Assembly: GCA_964437465.1 (NCBI GenBank)
Contig: CAYTGI010000002.1
Location: 1 to 64,000 of the forward strand
Reading direction: 5' to 3'
From: JAGQLF01 sp964437465
GTDB taxonomy: Bacteria; Patescibacteriota; Dojkabacteria; J137
Length of the DNA: 64,000 bases
Shown one piece after another: positions 54,380 through 61,721 of this stretch. The notes beneath the pieces are model-generated. The model saw nothing but the letters and a program-made list of their open reading frames with translations. It was not told the origin of the DNA and searched no databases. The position numbers and the translations under genes are program-made. Every line of letters begins with the position of its first letter. Within the stretch, counting starts at the first letter, position 1.

Positions 54380-54454
54380 AGGTTATTATACATATATCAA
54401 TTGATAAATAACAATTACGAATTGATAAATAACAATAAACTTTTATAATAATAT

Positions 54455-54967
54455 ATGGAACAGCTAAGTAAGAAACAGATAAAGAAATTTTTTAAAGGGA
54501 TTAGAAGGGATAAGGAGATAATTATTCTTCTTGAAAATATTCAGTATGCAAGGAATGTAGCATCAATCTTTAGAACTGCTGATGCTGCAGGTGTAAGAAA
54601 AATTTATCTTTCAGGTATATCTAAAACTCCTCCATTTGGTAAAGATTTGAGTAAAGCCTCGAGAAATAAAGAAAGAAATGTGCAATGGGAATTTATTGAG
54701 GATACAAATAAAGCTATTAATAAAATTAACAAAGAGAACTATTATACTGTTGCAGTTGAGTTAACTAATGAGGCTGAAGAAATAGCTAGATTATCATATT
54801 TAGTTAGCGATAAAGATAAGGTTTGTTTTGTTTTTGGAAGTGAGGTTTACGGGGTTAAAAATGATACTTTGAAAAAATGTAATACCTCTGTTTACTTACC
54901 TATGTTTGGGAAGGGAGCTAGCTTAAATGTTTCAACAACAGTTGGAATTGTTTTATATTCCTTTTAA
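54455..54967 (+). CDS. SpoU/TrmH-family RNA 2'-O-methyltransferase
   Basis: 170 residues with the SPOUT knotted fold. The motifs in order are NIQYARNVASIFRTADAAGV (motif 1, with the RNA-binding Arg) near residue 26, KVCFVFGSEVYGVK (motif 2) near 122, and LPMFGKGASLNVSTTVGIVL (motif 3) near 148, which ties the knot and binds SAM. The protein ends at LYSF shortly after motif 3 and so is a minimal core form. The target RNA is unknown. It starts a few bases after a TATAAT box and overlaps the EEP gene's end by 15 bases. Confidence 0.9.
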   Translation: MEQLSKKQIKKFFKGIRRDKEIIILLENIQYARNVASIFRTADAAGVRKIYLSGISKTPPFGKDLSKASRNKERNVQWEFIEDTNKAINKINKENYYTVAVELTNEAEEIARLSYLVSDKDKVCFVFGSEVYGVKNDTLKKCNTSVYLPMFGKGASLNVSTTVGIVLYSF

Positions 54968-56044
54968 GTTGAAAGTGACTTTTTGTCCTAAATGATCTGA
55001 AAACTCTTTTGCATCAATAGTCTCGTAGCTCTTAAAATCTATATAATTGTCACCTAACACATAGTCTATTCTCCACAAAGCGAGATCATTAATACGCCAC
55101 GAAGTAGCAAAATTAATATTTAACTCCTTCACAGAATCATTTACTGAATCTAGAATCTTGTCCATAGAAAACATAGTTTTAGTCGTATTAAAGTCTCCAG
55201 AAACGATTTTGGGACGGTTATTAAATTCAAGTTCGTTTGATATAAAACTGAAAATATCCTGCCTCCAATAAAACCTTCTTTCAATATCATTTAAAAATAC
55301 TGATAAGTTACTTCTTAATCCTGGATCAATATGAACAGGAATATGAACATTATAAAAACTTACAATTTTCTCATCTATCCAAATATCAACTCGTAAAAAT
55401 TTATTATCCGGGTTTTCAAATTTTGCAAAAACTGGAAATTTACTCATGGTGATTAGTTCACTACTTCTTACAATCTCAAAATCAGGAAATGCTTCAACTA
55501 ATTTTTCAAAAGTTTTTGATATGGATTCTTTATCATGCATATTTTTATCAGATCTAGCAATATATTCTTGAAGATGATATATGTCTGCATCCTGGTTTTT
55601 CAGGAATTCAATAAAATCATCTATATCCTGCTCCTCTTCCCAAAACTCTGTATTTAAGTTAAAAATTCTTATATCTCCTTGAATTTGTTGTTTAGCTAAT
55701 AGAGTAAATTTAAAATCTGAAATAGGTGCAGTAATTAAAACTATAAATAAGCTTAGAAAAAAAAGTAATGATAATCTTTTGAAATCTCTTTTTATTACAA
55801 TCAGCTTTATGGTTGAATAAATAAAGAAAAATAATGATACAAAAAGTAAAAAGAATGGAGGTATAAATGAAAATAGATTCCAAAACCAGAATCTACCTGA
55901 CAAAAGGTAAAAAGCAAGAATAAATACTGTCCAGAGTAATAATACAAGGGTATGAATATTTATAAAATTAAAACTGGAACGTTTTACACGTCCCAGTTTT
56001 TCATTATTTGATTCTTCCTTAGAATGGTAAATCATCAGGTTCAA
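54953..56044 (-). CDS. Endonuclease/exonuclease/phosphatase-family protein with membrane anchor
   Basis: 363 residues. About 110 N-terminal residues contain two to three membrane segments (LVLLLWTVFILAFYLL, FIPPFFLLFVSLFFFIYSTI, LLFFLSLFIVLITAPI). The EEP domain faces outward: IFNLNTEFWEEEQDIDDFIE near 125, ADIYHLQEYIARS with the metal Glu near 153, VSFYNVHIPVHIDP near 232, PKIVSGDFNTTKTMFSM near 278, and the His-containing EFSDHLGQKVTF near the end. These residues match the family's metal and acid-base sites. The substrate may be a lipid, nucleic acid or phosphate ester. The ATG lies within the ssb gene's end (26-base overlap). Confidence 0.82.
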   Translation of the reverse strand: MNLMIYHSKEESNNEKLGRVKRSSFNFINIHTLVLLLWTVFILAFYLLSGRFWFWNLFSFIPPFFLLFVSLFFFIYSTIKLIVIKRDFKRLSLLFFLSLFIVLITAPISDFKFTLLAKQQIQGDIRIFNLNTEFWEEEQDIDDFIEFLKNQDADIYHLQEYIARSDKNMHDKESISKTFEKLVEAFPDFEIVRSSELITMSKFPVFAKFENPDNKFLRVDIWIDEKIVSFYNVHIPVHIDPGLRSNLSVFLNDIERRFYWRQDIFSFISNELEFNNRPKIVSGDFNTTKTMFSMDKILDSVNDSVKELNINFATSWRINDLALWRIDYVLGDNYIDFKSYETIDAKEFSDHLGQKVTFNLKGI

Positions 56045-56444
56045 TTAAAGAATCATCTTCGTTATCATTTGAGTTTGAAGATTCTGAAGAACTAGAATCA
56101 TCCTCATTCTTGCCTTCAAATCTATCTATTAAGATTACGCTATCGGCAACGATTTCAGTTTTATAGTTTTTCTTTCCATCATCACCCTCCCAACTCCTTG
56201 TTTGAAGTCTTCCTTCGACGTAAATTCTAGTACCTTTTTTTAACCTTTTAGCAAGGCTTTCTGCGCTTCTCCAAACAACAATATTGTGATAAGCGACTTC
56301 GTCTTTCCACTCTTCTCCTGATTTGTATCGTCTGTTTGTTGCGATACTAAAGCTGAGAACAGCAGTTCCAGATGTGGTGAATCTTAGGTCAGGGTCACGC
56401 GTTACGTTTCCCATCAGTGTAGCTCGGTTTATGTCTCCGAACAT
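56019..56444 (-). CDS. ssb: Single-stranded DNA-binding protein
   Basis: 141 residues. The OB fold starts INRATLMGNVTRDPDLRFTT with the classic VTRDPDLR pattern, then AVLSFSIATNRRY and EVAYHNIVVWRSAESLAKRL. The central GTRIYVEGRLQTRSWEGDDG pattern is also standard. The tail is acidic and disordered and ends DDLPF, the partner-binding tip (usually DDIPF). It shares an intergenic promoter region with the divergent uvrB C-terminal half, and the downstream EEP gene overlaps it. Confidence 0.96.
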   Translation of the reverse strand: MFGDINRATLMGNVTRDPDLRFTTSGTAVLSFSIATNRRYKSGEEWKDEVAYHNIVVWRSAESLAKRLKKGTRIYVEGRLQTRSWEGDDGKKNYKTEIVADSVILIDRFEGKNEDDSSSSESSNSNDNEDDSLIEPDDLPF

Positions 56445-56520
56445 GACTGTAAATTAATAAGTAAATATACTGATGATACTAAATGAATTTACATTTAGCA
56501 ATTATCGTTCTTGATCATGT

Positions 56521-56526
56521 TAAAAT
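56521..56526 (+). promoter_or_regulatory. -10-like box before the uvrB C-terminal half
   Basis: TAAAAT lies eight bases before the preferred ATG at 56535. This would give the second half of uvrB its own nearly leaderless transcript. Confidence 0.35.
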
Positions 56527-56534
56527 ATCTACTG

Positions 56535-57440
56535 ATGGTTAAAGAACTTCCAAAAGATTACGAGGGTATTGTATACCAAATTATTAGGCCAACAGGTCTT
56601 TTAGATCCAATTGTGGAGGTGCGTCCTTCTCTTCCAGAAACATTTCATGGCTTAAAAGAACAGGTTCTAAAAGAAGGTTACCAAGATATGCCTATTGCAT
56701 CTACTGATTCTTGGGAGGAACCACAAATACCTAATTTGCTAAAAGAGATAAAACTAAATATTAAAAAAGGAGAGCGTACATTAGTAACTACATTAACAAA
56801 GAGAATGTCTGAAGAGCTTTCAGATTATTTAATTGAAAAGAAAATTAACGCAAAATATCTCCACTCGGATATTGATACAGTTGAACGTGTAGAAATTTTA
56901 AGAGATTTAAGAAAAGGAATTTATGATGTTGTTGTTGGGATTAATTTATTAAGAGAAGGTTTAGATCTTCCAGAAGTATCTTTAGTTGCGATAATAGATG
57001 CTGATAAGGAAGGTTTTCTAAGATCAAACACAAGTTTAATTCAAACAATTGGTCGAGCAGCTAGACATGAGAACGGTCGAGTAATTATGTATTGTGATGT
57101 CATAACAGATTCAATGAGAAAAGCAATTGATGAAACAAGAAGAAGAAGAGAGATTCAGGAAAAATTTAATAAAGAAAATGATATTATTCCAACAAGCATT
57201 AAGAAAGAAATTACTTCTCAGCTAGAAAGGTTAGAAATTGACCAAGAAGAGGAAAATAATGAAACAAAAGATATTGCTGATATTAGAAAACAAGCAGATG
57301 CCTATAAGATCTTAACTTTAAAAGATAAGAAAAAATTTCTAAAAGAACTTACTTTTAGAATGCAGATGTATGCGGATATGATGGAGTTTGAAAAAGCAGC
57401 TGAGGTTAGAGATATTTTAGAAGAGCTTAAGGCTCAGTAA
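56535..57440 (+). CDS. uvrB: UvrB, carboxy-terminal half only (helicase lobe 2 and UVR domain)
   Basis: This half lacks lobe 1 and carries what the half at 9941 lacks. It begins VKELPKDYEGIVYQIIRPTG, which overlaps the end of the first half (compare SATPKEYE with ELPKDYE), then LLDPIVEVRP. Helicase motifs follow: LVTTLTKRMSEELSDYL, YLHSDIDTVERVEILRDL, VVGINLLREGLDLPEVSLVA, and motif VI QTIGRAARHENG near residue 180. The UVR motif FRMQMYADMMEFEKAAEVRD is at the end. About 29 extra residues lie between EVRP and NLLKEIK, where standard UvrB reads directly on. The reading frame opens at 56511; the ATG at 56535 is preferred. Confidence 0.93.
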   Translation: MVKELPKDYEGIVYQIIRPTGLLDPIVEVRPSLPETFHGLKEQVLKEGYQDMPIASTDSWEEPQIPNLLKEIKLNIKKGERTLVTTLTKRMSEELSDYLIEKKINAKYLHSDIDTVERVEILRDLRKGIYDVVVGINLLREGLDLPEVSLVAIIDADKEGFLRSNTSLIQTIGRAARHENGRVIMYCDVITDSMRKAIDETRRRREIQEKFNKENDIIPTSIKKEITSQLERLEIDQEEENNETKDIADIRKQADAYKILTLKDKKKFLKELTFRMQMYADMMEFEKAAEVRDILEELKAQ

Positions 57441-58035
57441 CTTTTTTTAAAGTTACTCTTACTGGATACCAATCCCTTATTCCTTTAGCTCCTTGTCGAA
57501 TTGACTTTGCTGGATACTGAGCGGCAGGCGCAAGAATAGTAATAGATAGTCCGTATTTACGGCAAATTTCTTTAAGATCGTAATTACCACCTCTAAATAC
57601 TAAATCCGTATTTTCTCTCATTAGTTGATTAATTTGATCAGCAAGCTCGGTTTCACTAAGAGATTTCATTCTATCAGTAGTCTTTGCTTTTAAAATTAAT
57701 CTAGCTTCACCTCCATCAGCTAGTAATGATGAAATTAATTTATAATGTTTATCAAGTTCGTGTTCATTTTCAGCGCTAAAACCTAATCCGTAAAAACTAA
57801 ATATTCTTGTAAATCTTTTATTCTCNNNNNNNNNNATCTGACTAATTGAATCAATGACTTCGTGAGTTGCATCTTTAGAACTTAGCGATTTTAGAACTTC
57901 TTCATGTGGTGCTCCTGCAAATAAGGTGCTTTCATTAACCAAACTATCGGTAAAAAGTTCTACTGATGCAGGTTGACCTAAAGCCATAGGCAATGACTCA
58001 GGAGTTCCGTCTAAACGACAATTAAGAGTCGACAT
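57427..58035 (-). CDS. Hypothetical protein, gapped
   Basis: About 200 residues, split by a 10-N gap after residue 66. The part before the gap is unremarkable (PASVELFTDSLVNESTLFAG). After the gap FSFYGLGFSAENEHELDKHY is followed by LISSLLADGGEARLIL, which faintly resembles the late strands of a class I methyltransferase. The end is basic. I cannot assign a family. Its frame stays open across the gap only if the gap length is a multiple of three plus one, so its exact length is uncertain. It overlaps the uvrB C-terminal half by 14 bases at a shared terminator. Confidence 0.5.
   Translation of the reverse strand: MSTLNCRLDGTPESLPMALGQPASVELFTDSLVNESTLFAGAPHEEVLKSLSSKDATHEVIDSISQXXXXENKRFTRIFSFYGLGFSAENEHELDKHYKLISSLLADGGEARLILKAKTTDRMKSLSETELADQINQLMRENTDLVFRGGNYDLKEICRKYGLSITILAPAAQYPAKSIRQGAKGIRDWYPVRVTLKKVTEP
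57436..57457. terminator. Bidirectional terminator
   Basis: AGTAACTTT pairs with AAAGTTACT around TTTT. It covers the last bases of two overlapping convergent genes. The stem is AT-rich, so it may be weak. Confidence 0.5.
57826..57835. other. Scaffold gap (10 N) inside a hypothetical gene
   Basis: Exactly ten N, the third such run in the window. Confidence 0.95.
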
Positions 58036-58078
58036 GTTTAATAGATATAATTAGTATATATATACTTGGGGATTATAG

Positions 58079-58084
58079 TATAAT
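58079..58084 (+). promoter_or_regulatory. -10 box just before mnmA
   Basis: TATAAT ends six bases before the GTG start at 58091; no good -35 is seen. It implies a leaderless or nearly leaderless mRNA. Confidence 0.45.
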
Positions 58085-58090
58085 GATGTT

Positions 58091-59158
58091 GTGGAAACAA
58101 ATAATAAAGGTAAAAAAGTATTCTTGGCACTTTCGGGAGGAGTTGATTCTTCTGTTTCTGCAGCGCTACTTAAAGAACAAGGATACGATGTCACAGGAGT
58201 TTACATGAAAAATTGGTCAGGAGATGATTTTGGAATACAGTCTGAATGTCCTTGGGAAGAAGATCAAAAAGATGCTGAGGCAGTATGCAAACATCTTGGA
58301 ATACCATTTAGATCTTTTAATTTTGAGAAAGAATATAGAGAGAAAGTTGTTGAATATTTTTTTGATGAATATAAAAAAGGAAGAACACCAAATCCAGATA
58401 TAATGTGTAACAAAGAAATTAAGTTTAAATTATTTCTAGAAAAGGCTCTAGAAGAAGGTGCTGATTTAATTGCTACAGGGCATTATGCAAGGGTAAGTGA
58501 AGATGAGAGTGGAATTTCTCATTTGTATGAAGGAAAGGACGATAATAAAAATCAAGTTTATTTTATATATAATTTAACTCAAGACCAGTTATCAAAAACT
58601 CTTTTTCCTATTGGTCATCTAGAAAAGTCTGAAGTTAGGAATCTTGCTGACAAATTTGGACTGCAAAATAAAAACAAACCTGACAGTCAAGGAATATGTT
58701 TTATCGGAGAGATAAATGTTCTTAAATTTTTAATGGCTAATATTCCTAAGAAACCAGGAGATATTGTAGATATTGACACGAATGAAAAAGTCGGTGAGCA
58801 TGATGGAATTTACTTTTATACTATCGGCCAGAGAGCCAAAATACCAAATCAAACAGAAGCTTATTATTTCTGTGGGAAAAATTTAGATCTGAATTATATG
58901 TACGTATGTCATGGTCAAAATCATAAAAGTTTGCTTCAAAAAGATGTAAAAACAGAGAGTTTTCACTGGATTGGAAACGAACCTAAGAAAAAAGTTTTAT
59001 CTGCTGTTATTAGGTATAGACAAAAGCCTATGAATGGCTTATTAGATATAACTAGTAAGACTTTTACTTTTGAAGAAGATGTTAGAGCTGTTGCATCAGG
59101 GCAAAGTTTAGTAATTTTCGATGGGCAAGAATGCTTAGGGGGAGGAGTAATTTCTTGA
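58091..59158 (+). CDS. mnmA: tRNA-specific 2-thiouridylase
   Basis: Thiolates U34 of tRNA-Lys, Glu and Gln. The ATP PP-loop is FLALSGGVDSSVSAALL near residue 11. RTPNPDIMCNKEIKF near 97 holds the first catalytic Cys, ATGHYARVSE near 128 the ATP site, and DSQGICFIGE near 198 the second Cys. YTIGQRAKI near 243 starts the C-terminal beta domains. 355 residues is normal. It starts at a GTG. Confidence 0.95.
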   Translation: METNNKGKKVFLALSGGVDSSVSAALLKEQGYDVTGVYMKNWSGDDFGIQSECPWEEDQKDAEAVCKHLGIPFRSFNFEKEYREKVVEYFFDEYKKGRTPNPDIMCNKEIKFKLFLEKALEEGADLIATGHYARVSEDESGISHLYEGKDDNKNQVYFIYNLTQDQLSKTLFPIGHLEKSEVRNLADKFGLQNKNKPDSQGICFIGEINVLKFLMANIPKKPGDIVDIDTNEKVGEHDGIYFYTIGQRAKIPNQTEAYYFCGKNLDLNYMYVCHGQNHKSLLQKDVKTESFHWIGNEPKKKVLSAVIRYRQKPMNGLLDITSKTFTFEEDVRAVASGQSLVIFDGQECLGGGVIS

Positions 59159-59227
59159 AATTCATATTGATTTCACATCCAAAATAATCTAACGTGTAAT
59201 CAAGGATTAAAAAATTACCTTAACCAT

Positions 59228-61042
59228 ATGGAAATTACACAAAAGAAACTTACCCAAATACTTTCAGCCTGGATCTTTACTTTTGCAATATTATTCTCAG
59301 CAGGAGTCTTTGCTTACTTCAACCAAACAAGTGCATTAAATCTTGATATCTCTGTTACAGATAGCGCTTGTTATGATTTATGCATTAGGACAGGAGAAAC
59401 TGCAGATTTTTGTAACGAAGAATGTGCTGAAGATGAAGCTAATGATAATAGTCAACAATCAGAACCATCAGAAGGTATTGGGGGGGAATGTACTTTAAAT
59501 AATGAGTTTTATAGTGAAGGGGATGACTTCTGCAATGAGGGTAATTACTATAAATGTGTCTTGAGTCCGTGTAATTCACACACTGATGGATGTTTAGGAT
59601 TTGAAATACTTACTGGTGGACAAGCTGCTGGTTTCTGTGGGGGAGGTGGAGAAATTATTACTGATCCACCTAATGACTCAATTGTGCCAGAAGAACCACC
59701 ATTTGTCGAGCCAATACCTGAACCTGCTCCAACTAATAATCCACCCTTGGGTCAAGGATACTGTGCAGGAACTTGTTATCAACTAGAGAACTATAGTCAT
59801 CTACCTAATGGCTTTGCTTGTAGAGGAGGACAAGGAACTGGACATGAGAATCAATGTTACGTTTGCAATAATGGACAATTTGAAGAACAATTCTTAATAC
59901 CTGGTAATCCAAATAGCCCTTCAAACTTAAATGCTTGTTCACAATGCTGGGGACAATGTATTGGAGATACTCAGGCTAGATATTACGATTCAGGGGAATT
60001 TTGTGTTGTAAAGCCAGAAGAAGATAATGAGATTTATAAGTGTGAGACAGGCAAATGGATTGAGCAGGATATTTCTAATAAATGTATAGGACAATGTCAG
60101 GGAGATCCAGCAAATACAGTGTATGAAAATGGTCATTCTTGTGCTGCTGGTACTGGTGATAATTTTGGGATATGGACATGCGAAGGAAATGACAACTGGA
60201 GTGGACCAGAGGCCTCTCATTGTTATGCTCAATGTAATGGTGATGAAGATCCAAGGCTTTACGAAGCTGCAGAGCTATGTAGATTTAACGACGTTTGCTA
60301 TCGATGTGAATATCCAGGTCAAGAACGACTAAATGGTTTCGTAAGAGTTGAATCAAGTTTTTGTAGCAATGAGCCTGAGCTACCTGAACCTGATAACCAG
60401 CAGCTAAATTATTGTATTGGCCAGTGTGCTGGGGATCCACCTAATTCTAAATATCAAACGGGCTTTGTTTGTGCTGCTGGTGAGAACACCCCTTACTTTG
60501 GTGTATGGACATGTAAGGGAAATCTTGAGTGGGAAGGTCCAAGAACTGAGTATTGTGTTAATACCATCGGATTTCCAGGAGAAGAAGAGTACGGCATATA
60601 CGAGCTTGGGGAATCAGTGATTGTTGGAGATACATGCTTTCAGTGCGTTGAGCCTGGTAGAAATTTCCAGGGAGGTTTTAATATTGTCAATGGTGCGGCA
60701 GTTTGTGGTTTAGAACCTAAAGCTGGAGAATATATTGATAATATTCCAGGTCATGCTGAAGTAGGTGCATGTCTAGGTGATTTTAATCAAGATCAAAAAG
60801 TAGATCTATTAGATTTTAGTATATTTGCAATTCTTACTAGAGAACTAAAATTTTCAGGTCTTCCACTTGAGCTAATAGGTGAATTTAGATATCTAGATAT
60901 AACTCACGATGGTTCAAGCAATTATGAATGGACATTGGAAGACTTTGCAATATTTGCACAGAACTATGCTCATTTTATTGAAGGATATGGAGATGGGATT
61001 TGTGGACAGGTTAGGGAAACAAAATTAGATATAAACCTATAA
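59228..61042 (+). CDS. Secreted Cys-rich repeat protein with a C-terminal dockerin module
   Basis: 604 residues. A signal or anchor helix (LSAWIFTFAILFSAGVFAYF) begins at residue 13. A Pro-rich spacer (about 145-175) separates a first Cys-rich piece from six repeats of about 47 residues (about 178-500). A typical repeat is CxGQCxGDPxNxxYExGxxC, then about 20 residues with W or Y, ending TCxGxxxW. Residues about 513-590 form a dockerin-like pair of calcium-loop repeats: CLGDFNQDQKVDLLDFSIFA, then LDITHDGSSNYEWTLEDFAI. Each has Asp at loop positions 1 and 12. Dockerins bind cohesins, and one is coded in the next gene. It heads a row of similar genes. Confidence 0.82.
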   Translation: MEITQKKLTQILSAWIFTFAILFSAGVFAYFNQTSALNLDISVTDSACYDLCIRTGETADFCNEECAEDEANDNSQQSEPSEGIGGECTLNNEFYSEGDDFCNEGNYYKCVLSPCNSHTDGCLGFEILTGGQAAGFCGGGGEIITDPPNDSIVPEEPPFVEPIPEPAPTNNPPLGQGYCAGTCYQLENYSHLPNGFACRGGQGTGHENQCYVCNNGQFEEQFLIPGNPNSPSNLNACSQCWGQCIGDTQARYYDSGEFCVVKPEEDNEIYKCETGKWIEQDISNKCIGQCQGDPANTVYENGHSCAAGTGDNFGIWTCEGNDNWSGPEASHCYAQCNGDEDPRLYEAAELCRFNDVCYRCEYPGQERLNGFVRVESSFCSNEPELPEPDNQQLNYCIGQCAGDPPNSKYQTGFVCAAGENTPYFGVWTCKGNLEWEGPRTEYCVNTIGFPGEEEYGIYELGESVIVGDTCFQCVEPGRNFQGGFNIVNGAAVCGLEPKAGEYIDNIPGHAEVGACLGDFNQDQKVDLLDFSIFAILTRELKFSGLPLELIGEFRYLDITHDGSSNYEWTLEDFAIFAQNYAHFIEGYGDGICGQVRETKLDINL

Positions 61043-61056
61043 ATTATTAAGATAAT

Positions 61057-61659
61057 ATGAACAAGCAAAATAAATCACTATTACTTATAGCTGTAGTATT
61101 AACTTTTCTAACTTTGGCTATTTGGGGAATATTTTTTTCTTCAAGCTACAATGATTCTAACCCTAGTCAGCCACTACTACCCCATACTAATAAACAACAT
61201 AAGGGAGTTGATTTAAATGAATTTGGTGCATTTGGATTAAAGTTTGATGAATTAGCAGTATCTCAAGAAGGAGAAGTTATAGATATTCCGATAGCTTTAA
61301 ATGGAAATACAAGTGAGATAGTTTCTTCTCAAGTAGTAATCTCTTATAACCCTAGAGATATTCAAGTTGAAGAGATAATAGAAGGGGACTTATTTGATTT
61401 TTACGTTGGTAAAATTATAGATAACGAAAATGGAAAAGTATATCTTTCAGGTGCGCTTACAGAGACGATTAATAAAAACACTGCAACTTTTGCAAATTTA
61501 AAATTTTATAGAACTTCAGATAATCCCACAACAATAAAAATATTAGGTTCAAATGATCAATCTGACAATATTAAACAAAGTTTATCGAAAGTAATAACTA
61601 TACTTGGGCATGATTATTTTATTAAATCAGATGTGTTTAGCTTACCTGAACTAAATTGA
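61057..61659 (+). CDS. Membrane-anchored cohesin-like protein
   Basis: 200 residues. An N-terminal membrane helix LLLIAVVLTFLTLAIWGIFF is followed by a linker (about 30-60) and one cohesin-type beta-sandwich: VSQEGEVIDIPIALNGNTSE, then VVISYNPRDIQVEEIIEGDL and DNENGKVYLSGAL. ATFANLKFYRTSDNPTTIKI ends the domain. The pattern of paired strands with VxISYxPxxIxVxxIxxGD is the cohesin hallmark. Position between two dockerin-bearing genes strongly suggests these are partners, with this one the cell-bound anchor. Confirmation by structure prediction is needed, since cohesins diverge strongly in sequence. Confidence 0.72.
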   Translation: MNKQNKSLLLIAVVLTFLTLAIWGIFFSSSYNDSNPSQPLLPHTNKQHKGVDLNEFGAFGLKFDELAVSQEGEVIDIPIALNGNTSEIVSSQVVISYNPRDIQVEEIIEGDLFDFYVGKIIDNENGKVYLSGALTETINKNTATFANLKFYRTSDNPTTIKILGSNDQSDNIKQSLSKVITILGHDYFIKSDVFSLPELN

Positions 61660-61721
61660 AATATTCGGTATATTATATTAAATTATTTACAACAGAAAAT
61701 TTACAATATTAAACATTAATT

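Noticed and set aside
59990..60232. Open frames on the minus strand inside the Cys-rich genes
   Set aside because: They are antisense to clear repeat-coding sequence, have no family likeness and look like by-products of codon bias.
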